Assembly (NCBI GenBank): GCA_035707965.1
Contig: DASSTJ010000183.1
Coordinates: forward strand, 10,444 to 74,443
Origin: DASSTJ01 sp035707965
Lineage (GTDB): Bacteria > Actinomycetota > Actinomycetes > Actinomycetales > Angustibacteraceae
Direction of reading: 5' to 3'
Length of the DNA: 64,000 bases
Shown here: positions 19,275 through 27,057 of the stretch, in pieces
How positions within the stretch are numbered: position 1 is the stretch's first letter
Layout of the letters: each line of letters starts with the position of its first letter
Notes under the pieces: model-generated
The model's input: only the letters and a program-made list of their open reading frames with translations
Databases searched by the model: none
Told to the model about the DNA's origin: nothing
Position numbers and translations under genes: made by a program

Positions 19275-20393
19275 GTGAGTGCGGGGACCGCGAGCGGCCC
19301 GGGCGTCCTGGCGCGCCTGGCGGGGCTGCGCCGTTCCCGCCTGGTGCTGGGCACCTGGGCTCTGACGCGAGCGACGATCGCCATCTGCATGCGCTACCGC
19401 GTGACCGGGCTCGCGTCCGAGGCGGGCTTCTTCGCCCTGTTGTCCTTGCCGCCGCTGATCCTCGGGATCTTCGGCGGTGTGGGGTACGTGGGCGGCTGGC
19501 TCGGGGAGGACACGGTGGCGGCCGCCACCGAGCAGGTCCGCCACTTCGCCAGCCGGTTCCTCACGGAGCCGACCGTCAACCAGACGATCATCCCGACCGT
19601 GAACGACGTGTTCACCGGACGTCGGGCCGACATCATCTCGCTGGGGTTCCTGCTCTCGGTGTGGTCGGGGTCGCGCGTCCTCAACGTCTTCGTCGACACG
19701 ATCTCGATCATGTACGGCCAGGGCGGTGACCGGGGGATCGTCCGGACCCGCCTCCTTTCTCTCAGCCTGTATGCCGGCGGGCTCGTCATCGGTGCGGTGA
19801 TCTTCCCGCTGGTGCTGCTCGGCCCGAGCGTCATCCAGGACCTCCTGCCGGACCGGCTCGAGTTCCTGCTGACGCTGTACTGGCCGGTCGTCGTCCTGCT
19901 GACCCTGGCCAGCCTGGCGTCGCTGTACCACATCGCCGTCCCGAGGCGGTCGCACTGGAGGCGTGACCTGCCGGGGGCGATGCTGGCCCTCGTCATCTGG
20001 GTGGGCTCGTCGTTCGTGCTGCGGTGGGTGCTCACCCACTCGGTCGGCGACTCGTCGACGTCCATCTACGGGCCGCTCGCTGCGCCGATCGTCGTCCTCA
20101 TCTGGTTGTACTTCCTGGCGATCGCGGTCCTGATCGGGGCAGGCCTCAACGCGGCGTCACGCCAGCTGTGGCCACCGGAGGGGACCTCGGCGCAGGAGCG
20201 CCGGCGGCTGGCGGCGTCCGCGCGACCGGGCACGCTCACCCCGGTTCACGAGCCGGACGACGAGATGCCCGGTGCGCCGACCCAGCACACGAGCGAGGCG
20301 CCGGCCCGACCGCACCCCGCGTTGCACGATGCGGGCGTCGTCGTGCACGGCTCCTCGGCGCCTACCGCAAAACCAGGTGACGGCGGGCGCTGA
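19275..20393 (+). CDS. YihY/BrkB-family inner membrane protein
   Basis: 372 residues. The frame is open further upstream, but family similarity and the -10 box set the start at GTG 19275. The conserved family opening is YRVTGLASEAGFFALLSLPPLILGIFGG. Hydrophobic segments follow at the LSLGFLLSVWSGSRVLNVF region, LSLYAGGLVIGAVIFPLVLL, LLTLYWPVVVLLTLASLASLY, GAMLALVIWVGSSFVLRW and IVVLIWLYFLAIAVLIGAGL, giving about six membrane spans. The last 90 residues are a hydrophilic, disordered tail. The family was once mis-called ribonuclease BN; the transport or structural role is still unknown. Confidence 0.88.
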   Translation: MSAGTASGPGVLARLAGLRRSRLVLGTWALTRATIAICMRYRVTGLASEAGFFALLSLPPLILGIFGGVGYVGGWLGEDTVAAATEQVRHFASRFLTEPTVNQTIIPTVNDVFTGRRADIISLGFLLSVWSGSRVLNVFVDTISIMYGQGGDRGIVRTRLLSLSLYAGGLVIGAVIFPLVLLGPSVIQDLLPDRLEFLLTLYWPVVVLLTLASLASLYHIAVPRRSHWRRDLPGAMLALVIWVGSSFVLRWVLTHSVGDSSTSIYGPLAAPIVVLIWLYFLAIAVLIGAGLNAASRQLWPPEGTSAQERRRLAASARPGTLTPVHEPDDEMPGAPTQHTSEAPARPHPALHDAGVVVHGSSAPTAKPGDGGR

Positions 20394-20400
20394 GCCTGCC

Positions 20401-20406
20401 TACCGT
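20401..20406 (+). promoter_or_regulatory. candidate -10 box for the rsgA leader transcript
   Basis: TACCGT starts 8 bp after the previous stop codon. It would give a leader of roughly 190 nt before rsgA that contains a small ORF and two hairpins. Confidence 0.4.
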
Positions 20407-20500
20407 TGAGGCGCTGGCGGGTGCCGAACCCCGCCCCCCAACGGCAGCCGCGGCTGCCCGCCGGACACCGCTCTCGGCGCGACCTGGAGGTGAGAACCGG

Positions 20501-20569
20501 ATGAACCGTCGACGCACGCCCTCTCCCACCCGGTCGCCCCTGACGAGCCGGGTCCCTTCGGCCCGCTGA
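20501..20569 (+). CDS. putative 22-codon leader peptide upstream of rsgA
   Basis: ATG at 20501 is preceded by GGAGGTGA, a very strong match to the anti-Shine-Dalgarno sequence and better than that of rsgA itself. The peptide is basic and rich in Arg, Ser, Pro and Thr (it starts MNRRRTPSPT) and ends at TGA 20567-20569, 31 nt before the rsgA ATG. Of 22 codons, 18 end in G or C. The stop codon runs from the last paired base into the loop of a strong hairpin. Inferred: a regulatory upstream ORF. No homologue is recognised. Confidence 0.4.
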   Translation: MNRRRTPSPTRSPLTSRVPSAR

Positions 20570-20596
20570 CAGCGGCGGGCCTGCGGCGAAAGGCCC
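20560..20596 (+). promoter_or_regulatory. two mutually exclusive hairpins before rsgA
   Basis: Hairpin 1 pairs GGCCCGCT (20560-20567) with GGCGGGCC (20574-20581) around a 6-nt loop, and its arm ends at the uORF stop codon. Hairpin 2 pairs GGGCC (20577-20581) with GGCCC (20592-20596), covering the purine-rich rsgA ribosome site. Both use 20577-20581, so only one can form at a time. Confidence 0.45.
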
Positions 20597-20600
20597 GATC

Positions 20601-21791
20601 ATGTCGCACGACCGGCTCCACCCCGACCTTCCCCGGTGCGACAGCACCAGCGACAGCATCAACGACAGCACCGTCAACGACACGCACGACAGCACCCGCG
20701 ACGCCGTTCCCGCGGCAGGGCCGCTCGCCCGGCTCGGCTACGACGACGCGTGGGCGGACGCTCTCACCGGCACGCGCACCGTCGAGGTGCAGCCATGTCC
20801 TCGGTACCCCGCCCGCGTCGTCCGCACGGACAAGGGTGCCTGCGACCTGCTCGCCGAACTCGGTCCGGTCCGGGCCACCTGGGGCGCCGACATCCTGGCC
20901 GCGGTGGCCGGCGACCCCATGGCCGTGCCGTCGACCGGCGACTGGGCGGTCGTCCAGCCGTGGCCCGACGGCCGCACCACGGTCGAGGCGGTCCTTCCCC
21001 GCCGCAGCTGCGTCACCCGTGCGCAGGTGAACGGCTCGTCGGCCGGCCAGGTGCTGGCAGCGAACGTCGACGTCGTCGCCGTCGTCGAAGGGCTCGTGCC
21101 CGACCCGGACCTGGGTCGCGTCGAGCGGCTGCTGGCGCTGGCCTGGCAGAGCGGAGCGACGCCCCGGCTCGTCCTCACCAAGGGCGACCTCGCCGCCGAC
21201 GCGACCGAGCTCGCCGCCGACATCGGGGCGAGCGTCGCGGCCGGCTGTCCGGTGGACGTGACGGCGGCGCACGAGGGCCGCGGCCTGGACGAGCTGCGCT
21301 CGATCCTCGGCCGGGGCGCGACCGTGGCGCTGCTCGGTGCCTCGGGCGTCGGCAAGTCCACCTTGCTCAACGCGCTCGTCGGCGCCACCCTGATGCGCAC
21401 GCAGTCGCTCGGTGCGGTGCAGAAGGGCCGGCACACCACCGTCACGCGCGAGCTGCACCTGGCAGCCGGGGGAGGCGCCGTCATCGACACACCCGGGCTC
21501 AGGAGCGTCGGCCTGGCCGGCGGGGAAGGGCTCCGCGAGGTGTTCGCGGACGTCGAGGAGCTGGCGCTCGACTGCCGCTTCACCGACTGCGCCCACGAGT
21601 CGGAGCCGGACTGCGCGGTGCTGGCTGCCGTCGAGTCCGGTGAGCTCGCGGAGCGCCGGCTCGCCAGCTGGCGCAAGCTGCAGCGGGAAGCGGCCTTCCA
21701 GGCTCGGCGGGTGGACGCCCGGCTCCGACAGGCCGAGGTGAAGGTGTGGAAGCAGCGGGCACGCGACGCGCGCACCCGCACCCGGCCCTGA
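20601..21791 (+). CDS. rsgA: ribosome small subunit-dependent GTPase RsgA
   Basis: 396-residue circularly permuted GTPase that acts in late 30S assembly. Motif order is G4 (TKGD, 193-196, a variant of NKxD), G1 (GASGVGKST, 246-254), G3 (DTPG, 296-299), then the zinc knuckle C325, C330, H332, C338. An N-terminal OB-fold precedes the GTPase domain. The first 36 residues are a low-complexity Asp/Ser/Thr/Asn tail built from repeats of an ACGACAGCAC-like unit, and are not part of the conserved fold. Family members are about 300-360 residues, so the extra length is this tail. An in-frame GTG or later start is possible but less supported. Confidence 0.92.
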   Translation: MSHDRLHPDLPRCDSTSDSINDSTVNDTHDSTRDAVPAAGPLARLGYDDAWADALTGTRTVEVQPCPRYPARVVRTDKGACDLLAELGPVRATWGADILAAVAGDPMAVPSTGDWAVVQPWPDGRTTVEAVLPRRSCVTRAQVNGSSAGQVLAANVDVVAVVEGLVPDPDLGRVERLLALAWQSGATPRLVLTKGDLAADATELAADIGASVAAGCPVDVTAAHEGRGLDELRSILGRGATVALLGASGVGKSTLLNALVGATLMRTQSLGAVQKGRHTTVTRELHLAAGGGAVIDTPGLRSVGLAGGEGLREVFADVEELALDCRFTDCAHESEPDCAVLAAVESGELAERRLASWRKLQREAAFQARRVDARLRQAEVKVWKQRARDARTRTRP

Positions 21792-21825
21792 CCCGTTCGC
21801 CGGACGACCGACGGGCGGGTACCGG

Positions 21826-21856
21826 TTGGACTCGCCGCTGACAGATCGGTTACTGT
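21826..21856 (+). promoter_or_regulatory. promoter of the tRNA cluster
   Basis: TTGGAC (21826-21831), a 19-bp spacer and TACTGT (21851-21856) precede tRNA-Gly by 32 bp. It probably drives all three tRNA genes. Confidence 0.5.
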
Positions 21857-21888
21857 CTACCCCGCAGCCGGGCACCGCTCGGAAGCAT

Positions 21889-21961
21889 GCGGACGTGGCT
21901 CAGTTGGTAGAGCATCACCTTGCCAAGGTGAGGGTCGCGGGTTCGAGTCCCGTCGTCCGCT
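21889..21961 (+). tRNA. tRNA-Gly (anticodon GCC)
   Basis: A full cloverleaf can be drawn: acceptor GCGGACG/CGTCCGC, D arm GCTC/GAGC, anticodon stem-loop TCACCTTGCCAAGGTGA with GCC in the loop, and T arm GCGGG-TTCGAGT-CCCGT. Discriminator base is U. No CCA is encoded. Confidence 0.95.
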
Positions 21962-22026
21962 CGGAGGCCCGCACGCCTCACGGTGGTGGCATCGACGAGG
22001 TGACGCTGCACAGCGGTGGCATGCAC

Positions 22027-22097
22027 GGTGGAGTGGCCGAGAGGCGAGGCAACGGCCTGCAAAGCCGTGTACACGGGTTCGAATCCCGTCTCCACCT
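22027..22097 (+). tRNA. tRNA-Cys (anticodon GCA)
   Basis: Acceptor GGTGGAG/CTCCACC, anticodon stem ACGGC/GCCGT around CTGCAAA (GCA), and T loop GTTCGAATC. Discriminator base is U, as expected for tRNA-Cys. It lies 65 bp after tRNA-Gly. Confidence 0.95.
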
Positions 22098-22134
22098 CGA
22101 TCAGGTCCGACCGCCGTGGCGGACGGGTCTGCAC

Positions 22135-22206
22135 GGGCGATTGGCGCAGTGGTAGCGCGCTTCCCTGACACGGAAGAGGTCACTGGTTCGAACCCAGTAT
22201 CGCCCA
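22135..22206 (+). tRNA. tRNA-Val (anticodon GAC)
   Basis: Acceptor GGGCGAT/ATCGCCC, anticodon stem CTTCC/GGAAG with loop CTGACAC (GAC), T loop GTTCGAACC. Unlike the two upstream tRNAs, CCA is encoded (22207-22209). The DNA after it contains gene debris, as is common at tRNA integration sites. Confidence 0.95.
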
Positions 22207-22209
22207 CCA

Positions 22210-22673
22210 TCCGGCCGCGGGTCAGAGGCGCTTTCGAGGGCCTCTTCCCATCTCCGGGACCATGGGGGAACAAGAAGCAGTCATATCTGACCTCTCCTGA
22301 CCGCCGCCTCCCCTCTACGATTTCGACGCTCAACGAGTTGGCCGACCTGGAGCGTGACGCCAAGCACACCCCTGCGGCTCGGGCGTACGCGAGTGTCCAG
22401 GAGGCGGACGCCGGGGCCGCCTCGCACCGAATTGCACCTCAGCGATGGCACAGTACGTTGGCGACGCGGGGGAAGGCGGCCGCGGAGTGAGAAGGCCGGG
22501 GCTCTGCCGCCCTCCCTGCAGTCACCCACCCCGACGTTCGTCGCGTCCCGGTCGCAGAACGAGTTGCAGCCGCGGTCACGGGCGTCGGCGGACAAGAGGT
22601 GGAGGTAGGCCTCCCGTGCCGGATGGGACCCATCACCGGGCAGCCGCCTGGACGAGGTCGGTCATCGGTCGCA
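22210..22673. other. 464-bp stretch without a recognisable gene, after the tRNA cluster
   Basis: No reading frame here looks like a protein family on either strand, and the codon pattern of the open frames is not that of the neighbours. The first 40 bp contain GAGGCGC...GAGGGCCTCTTCCC, which can form a short GAGGCC-type hairpin and may terminate the tRNA transcript. No copy of the tRNA-Val 3' end was found in the following 2 kb. Confidence 0.5.
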
Positions 22674-23594
22674 TCAGTCTGTGGGGACGGTGACGACGAG
22701 CTTGCCACGTGCGTGGCGGGTCTCGGCCTTCTCGAGCGCCGTCAGTGCTTGCTCGAACGGGTAGACGTGTTCGAGCACCATGCGGATGCGACCGCTTGAG
22801 ATGTCGGCGACGAGTTCGGCCATGTCCGCGCCGGCGTCGGCGCGGTGCGGGAACTGTTCGACCCGGATACCCCGTTGCGGCGGGCAGGGATCGCCGGAGA
22901 CCGTCACGAGGTGACCGCCGTCGCGCACGACGTCCAAGATGGGTGCGGGGGTACCCGGCTGGATGGCCAGTGCTGCGTCCACGCCGCCGTTCGCCCACTC
23001 GCGTACCTGATCGACCCAGGAGGCATGCCGATAGTCCACGGCGAGCTCGGCTCCTAACGAGCGCAGGTAGTCGTGGTTCGCCAGTGACGCGGAGCCGGCC
23101 ACCCCGACTCCGTGCTGGGTAGCCATCTGGACGACCAAGGTGACGATCGCGCCCGACGCGCCGGCGACGAACAACGTCTGCCCAGTTTCCATGCCTAGCG
23201 TGTGCAGGCACTCGACTGCGGCGTCGCCCGCGACCGGGATCGCGGCGGCGGTCACCAGATCCAGCGCTTCGGGGACCACCGTGACGCGGCGCTGGTCCAC
23301 GGCCGCGAACTGCGCCCACGTGCCCCCCTTGGTGTTACCCACGTTCGTCACCATCACTCGGTCGCCGACGTCGAGGCCGGTGACCTCGGCTCCGACCTCG
23401 GCCACCACACCGGCCGCTTCGAGCCCGATGACGTAGGGGAACGGCATCCCGGGTGGGATGAAGTAGCGGTCATGGACGCCGACACCGAAGGCGTGAACCG
23501 CAACGAGGACCTCATCGACGTTCGGGGTCGGCGCCGGGACGTCGGCGAACTCGACGTTCTGGTCGGTCTCGTTCGTCCGGACAAGGGCTCGCAT
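22674..23594 (-). CDS. NADP-dependent zinc-less MDR oxidoreductase (quinone oxidoreductase-like)
   Basis: 306 residues from ATG at 23594, which has GAGGA 6 nt upstream. MDR-family pattern: a GroES-like half (GLEAAGVVAEVGAEVTGLDVGDRVMV), then a Rossmann half with an AGASGA-type nucleotide loop (TLFVAGASGAIVTLVVQMATQHG), and the late VYPFEQALTALEKAETRHARGKLVV signature. The Cys and His zinc ligands of classical alcohol dehydrogenases are absent. Substrate unknown. It is flanked by degraded fragments and has less uniform third-position GC than its neighbours, so it may have arrived with the tRNA-associated patch. Confidence 0.85.
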   Translation of the reverse strand: MRALVRTNETDQNVEFADVPAPTPNVDEVLVAVHAFGVGVHDRYFIPPGMPFPYVIGLEAAGVVAEVGAEVTGLDVGDRVMVTNVGNTKGGTWAQFAAVDQRRVTVVPEALDLVTAAAIPVAGDAAVECLHTLGMETGQTLFVAGASGAIVTLVVQMATQHGVGVAGSASLANHDYLRSLGAELAVDYRHASWVDQVREWANGGVDAALAIQPGTPAPILDVVRDGGHLVTVSGDPCPPQRGIRVEQFPHRADAGADMAELVADISSGRIRMVLEHVYPFEQALTALEKAETRHARGKLVVTVPTD

Positions 23595-23608
23595 TGCGCG
23601 TCCTCACA

Positions 23609-23869
23609 TCAGGGGGCCGGTGTGGCTGTCGAGCCCAGCTGTTCCGGCTCGGGTGCTGGCAGTGTCAGGGTCGTCATTCGGCACAGGTCGCTGAGTTGGC
23701 CGCCGAGGCCGTACTTGCCGGAGGAAGCCCTGCGCGAGGGGCAGTACGGGATGCAAGCGATCCCCTCTCGCGCGCACAAGTTGGCCAACTCGCCCTCATC
23801 GTGGTCCCGCTCCACCAGGTTGGAGTGGGGTTGCGTTGCTGTTGCGCAACCGTGACTAGCTGCCACCAT
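23609..23869 (-). pseudogene. fragment of an aldo/keto reductase
   Basis: An 86-codon frame contains NLVERDHDEGELANLCAREGIACIPY (residues 17-42, about 23744-23821). This closely follows the aldo/keto reductase segment NRYNLVER..E.VLDLCEREGIAFVPY. Nothing before or after it matches the family: the catalytic Asp/Tyr/Lys/His region and the C-terminal NADP-binding part are missing. It lies just upstream of the MDR gene on the same strand. Best read as a decayed remnant of a larger gene. Confidence 0.6.
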
Positions 23870-23963
23870 GATCGTGCCCTACTGGGTTCCCGATCACGGA
23901 ACACCGGTGGGACGGCGAACCGGCCTGATCTGGGGAGAAGATCCGGTCGGATGTCCTCGAAGG

Positions 23964-24120
23964 GTGTCCGGGCATTCCCTGCTCGTGCAGGCCCGTCGCG
24001 CAGCCGGGCTGACCCAGCACGCCCTGGCGCGGCCAATCCGACCCTTGGCACCCTCGCTGAGGTGGCGGCTGCTCTAGGCCCGCGCATCACGGTCGAGTCA
24101 CTGGCCAAGGTTCTCGGGAC
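23964..24120 (+). pseudogene. decayed XRE-family helix-turn-helix regulator
   Basis: Two adjacent frames together spell an XRE regulator. One frame reads LLVQARRAAGLTQHALAR (helices 1-2). From about 24030 another frame reads NPTLGTLAEVAAALG (helices 4-5 of the same fold). The recognition helix that should lie between, about 20 codons, is missing and the frame changes at the join. This is what an internal deletion with a frameshift would leave. No intact product is possible. Confidence 0.6.
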
Positions 24121-24299
24121 GGCGCTCGCCCGGCCGTGGGCCGCTTGTCCACGATCCCGCACCGACACCGGCAAGTGTGGGATGTCGCGGGGCGTGGTGT
24201 CGGACTCTGACCTGCGAGTTTGCGTGAGAGCAAGTGGCGCCGACGAGACGCGACAGAGGTCGGTCTCAAGAGTTCGATCCTGGGCGCCGTCCCCCGTTC

Positions 24300-26957
24300 T
24301 CATCGCGACAGGCGCCGCCCCACGCTGAACCGGGAGGCCCGCCGCTGCAGTCGCCGGTGCGGCCGGGCCGGCCGCCCGGGTGCGGCAGCGACCAGCTCGG
24401 CGTTGAAGAGCCGCTTCGTCAGCTCAACGAGCACCAGGTAGGCGACGAGCAGCCCGGCCAGCAGCGCGTAGAAGCTCACCGGTGGTGCGGCGAAGCCGAG
24501 GAGCCCCGCGACCGGGGAGAGCGGCAGCAGGGCACCCACCAGCACGACGGAGACGGTCGCTGCCACGAGCGGGCCGCTCGGCCGACTACGGAGCAGCGGC
24601 CGCCGGGTGCGGATCGCGAAGACGATGAGCGTCTGGGTGGCCAGGGACTCCACGAACCACCCTGCCCGGAAGAGGGCCGGGCCGGCGTGGAACGGCCCGA
24701 GCATGACGGCGAACGTCAGGAAGTCGAACAGGCTGCTGATCGGACCGAAGAGCAGCATGAAGCGCCGGATCATGCCGAGGTCCCAGTGCGACGGTGCCCG
24801 GAGCTGCTCGGCGTCCACCCGGTCGGTCGGGATGGCGAGCTGGCTGCCGTCGTAGAGAAGGTTGTTGAGGAGGATCTGGGAGGGCAGCATCGGCAGGAAC
24901 GAGAGGACTGCGGACGCCGCCGCGGCGCTGAACATGTTGCCGAAGTTGCTGCTCGTCCCCATCAGGACGTACTTGATGGTGTTGGCGAAGATGCGGCGGC
25001 CCTCGGTGATGCCGTCCGCGAGGACCCCGAGGTCCTTCTCCAGGAGGATCACGTCCGCCGCGTCCTTCGCGACGTCGACAGCGGTGTCCACGCTGATGCC
25101 GACGTCCGCGTTGTGCAGGGCGAGCGCGTCGTTGACGCCGTCGCCGAGGAAGCCGACGCTGCGGCCCTGCTCACGGAGCGCTCGGAGCACCGCCGCCTTC
25201 TGCTCCGGGTTGACGCGGGCGAAGACCGTGGTGGTGCGTGCCGCCGCGGCCGTCCCCGCCTCGTCGAGGTCGGCGAGCTCGCTGCCCGTGACGACCCCGG
25301 TCACGGGCAGGCCGAGGTCGTCGCAGACCTTGCGGGCCACGACGGCGTTGTCTCCGGTGCAGACCTTGACGGTCACGCCCAGCTCGCGCAACCGTTCCAG
25401 TGACCTCGCCGCGTTGGGTTTGGGCTGGTCGAGGAAGACCAGGAAGCCGACGAGGCCGAGCCCGACCTCGTCGGTGGGCGACACCTCCCGCAGCCCCGGC
25501 GCCGGACGGCTCGCGACCGCGACCACGCGGCTACCGACCGCGAACAGCCCGTCGAGGGTGGCACGTGCGGCGTCGGAGACGTCGACGCAGCGGACCAGCA
25601 CCTCTTCGGGAGCCCCCTTGACCACGAGGAGAGGCGTCCCGCAGGTCTGGGTGACGAGCGCGGAGGACAGCCGTCGCTCGTGGTCGAAGGGGGCGAGCGC
25701 CAGGCGTGCGGGCTCAGCACCGAGGGCCACCAGCGACGAGGACCACATGGCGTCCTCCAGCGGGTCGTCCGAGGCCACTCCGGCGACCGGCACGGCGCAC
25801 GCGAGCCGCCCGACGGCCAGCACGGCCGGTGCCGGCGTCCCGGCTGGATCCAGCGCTGCGGTGAGGGTGATCCGGCCGTCGGTCAGCGTCCCCGTCTTGT
25901 CCGTGACGAGCACGTCCAGGTCGCCGAGGTCCTCGATGCAGACGAGCCGCTTGACGAGCACCTTGCGGCGGGCGAGCCGGCGGGAGCCCATCGCGAGGCT
26001 GGTGCTCACCACGGCGGGTAGCAGCTGGGGAGTGATGCCGACCGCGATGGCGAGGGCGAACAGCAGTGAGTCGACGAGGCGCCGGGACAGCACCAGGTTG
26101 GCGACGACGATGACGGACATCAGCGCGACGGCGACCCGCAGCAGCAGCCCCGAGAAGCGCCGGAGCCCGACCTGGAACTCGGTCTCCGGCTGCCGGTCGC
26201 CGAGCTGGGTGGCCACCCGTCCGAACTCGGTGTCGGCTGCCGTACCGACGACGACGCCGACCGCGGTCCCGCGGCGGACGACGGTCCCCATGAGCGCACA
26301 GCAGGTCAGGTCGGCCAGCGAGCAACCCGGACCGACGGCCTCCGTACCCTTGTCCACCGGGACGGACTCGCCGGTCACGACCCCCTCGTCGCACTGGAGA
26401 CCGGTCGCCTCGAGCAGCCGCAGGTCCGCCGGGATGACCTCGCCCCGCGTCAGGCGGACGACGTCCCCGGGGACCAGGGACACGACGTCCACGTCGCGTA
26501 CGTGCCCCGCGCGCAGCACCGTCGCCCGGTGCGTGACCTGGGCGTGGAGCCGGGCGGTCGCCCGCTCGGCGCGGTACTCGTTGACGAAGCTCAGGCCGAC
26601 GCTGGCGACGAGGATGGTGCCGATCACGGTGGCGTCCACGCGCTCGCCGAGGAACGACGACACCAGCGCGGTCGCCGCGAGCAGGAGCAGGAGCGGTGAC
26701 CGCAGCTGCCGCGCGAGGACCGGCCACGCCCGCGCCTGGTGGCTGCGCAGGGCGTTCGGCCCGACCCGCGCGAGGCGCCGGCCGGCCTCGTCGTCGTCGA
26801 GACCCGCGGCGCTGCTGCCGACCTCGTGGAGCACGTCCTCCACCGAGCGGGTGGCGAGCTCGACCACCGGCAGGCGCGAGGGGGCCGCTCCTTCGCTCGG
26901 AGCCAGACCACGCATGATCACCAGGCCAGCATGCGGCGACGCTGGTTCGTGCACCAT
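24300..26957 (-). CDS. mgtA: P-type ATPase, magnesium-translocating MgtA/MgtB type
   Basis: 885 residues. P-type motifs: TGES at 195-198, phosphorylated D353 in DKTGTLT, the MVKGAPE-like VVKGAPE, and the hinge GDGVNDALAL. The M4 sequence GITPQLLP and the segment MGTSSNFGNMFSAA are characteristic of the P3B magnesium importers. A C-terminal set of helices (LLFGPISSLFDFLTFAVML, FVESLATQTLIVFAIRTRRP) also matches MgtA. ATG at 26957 has GAGGA upstream; ATG at 26915 is an alternative. No typical Mg-sensing leader was recognised in the 100-bp gap to the divergent ubiA gene. Confidence 0.92.
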   Translation of the reverse strand: MVHEPASPHAGLVIMRGLAPSEGAAPSRLPVVELATRSVEDVLHEVGSSAAGLDDDEAGRRLARVGPNALRSHQARAWPVLARQLRSPLLLLLAATALVSSFLGERVDATVIGTILVASVGLSFVNEYRAERATARLHAQVTHRATVLRAGHVRDVDVVSLVPGDVVRLTRGEVIPADLRLLEATGLQCDEGVVTGESVPVDKGTEAVGPGCSLADLTCCALMGTVVRRGTAVGVVVGTAADTEFGRVATQLGDRQPETEFQVGLRRFSGLLLRVAVALMSVIVVANLVLSRRLVDSLLFALAIAVGITPQLLPAVVSTSLAMGSRRLARRKVLVKRLVCIEDLGDLDVLVTDKTGTLTDGRITLTAALDPAGTPAPAVLAVGRLACAVPVAGVASDDPLEDAMWSSSLVALGAEPARLALAPFDHERRLSSALVTQTCGTPLLVVKGAPEEVLVRCVDVSDAARATLDGLFAVGSRVVAVASRPAPGLREVSPTDEVGLGLVGFLVFLDQPKPNAARSLERLRELGVTVKVCTGDNAVVARKVCDDLGLPVTGVVTGSELADLDEAGTAAAARTTTVFARVNPEQKAAVLRALREQGRSVGFLGDGVNDALALHNADVGISVDTAVDVAKDAADVILLEKDLGVLADGITEGRRIFANTIKYVLMGTSSNFGNMFSAAAASAVLSFLPMLPSQILLNNLLYDGSQLAIPTDRVDAEQLRAPSHWDLGMIRRFMLLFGPISSLFDFLTFAVMLGPFHAGPALFRAGWFVESLATQTLIVFAIRTRRPLLRSRPSGPLVAATVSVVLVGALLPLSPVAGLLGFAAPPVSFYALLAGLLVAYLVLVELTKRLFNAELVAAAPGRPARPHRRLQRRASRFSVGRRLSR

Positions 26958-27057
26958 GCCCGAAGGTCCTCAGCGGGAGCAGGAACGACTGGCGCTCGGC
27001 GCGGACGGCCTTCGCCGTCAGGTGTCGGGTTGCCCGCCGAGCCGCCATGATCGACGC

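Noticed and set aside
20601..20710. Asp/Ser/Thr-rich start of rsgA as a separate small gene
   Set aside because: It is in frame and continuous with rsgA; the repetitive DNA better fits an unconserved tail.
24264..24290. Sequence like a tRNA T arm (AGTTCGATCCTGGGCG)
   Set aside because: The stem bases on each side of the TTCGATC do not pair, so it is neither a tRNA nor a clear copy of the tRNA-Val attachment end.
24862..27057. Very long open frame upstream of and in frame with ubiA
   Set aside because: It is antisense to mgtA and reads as Arg/Ser/Thr-rich low-complexity sequence; such frames are expected at this GC content.
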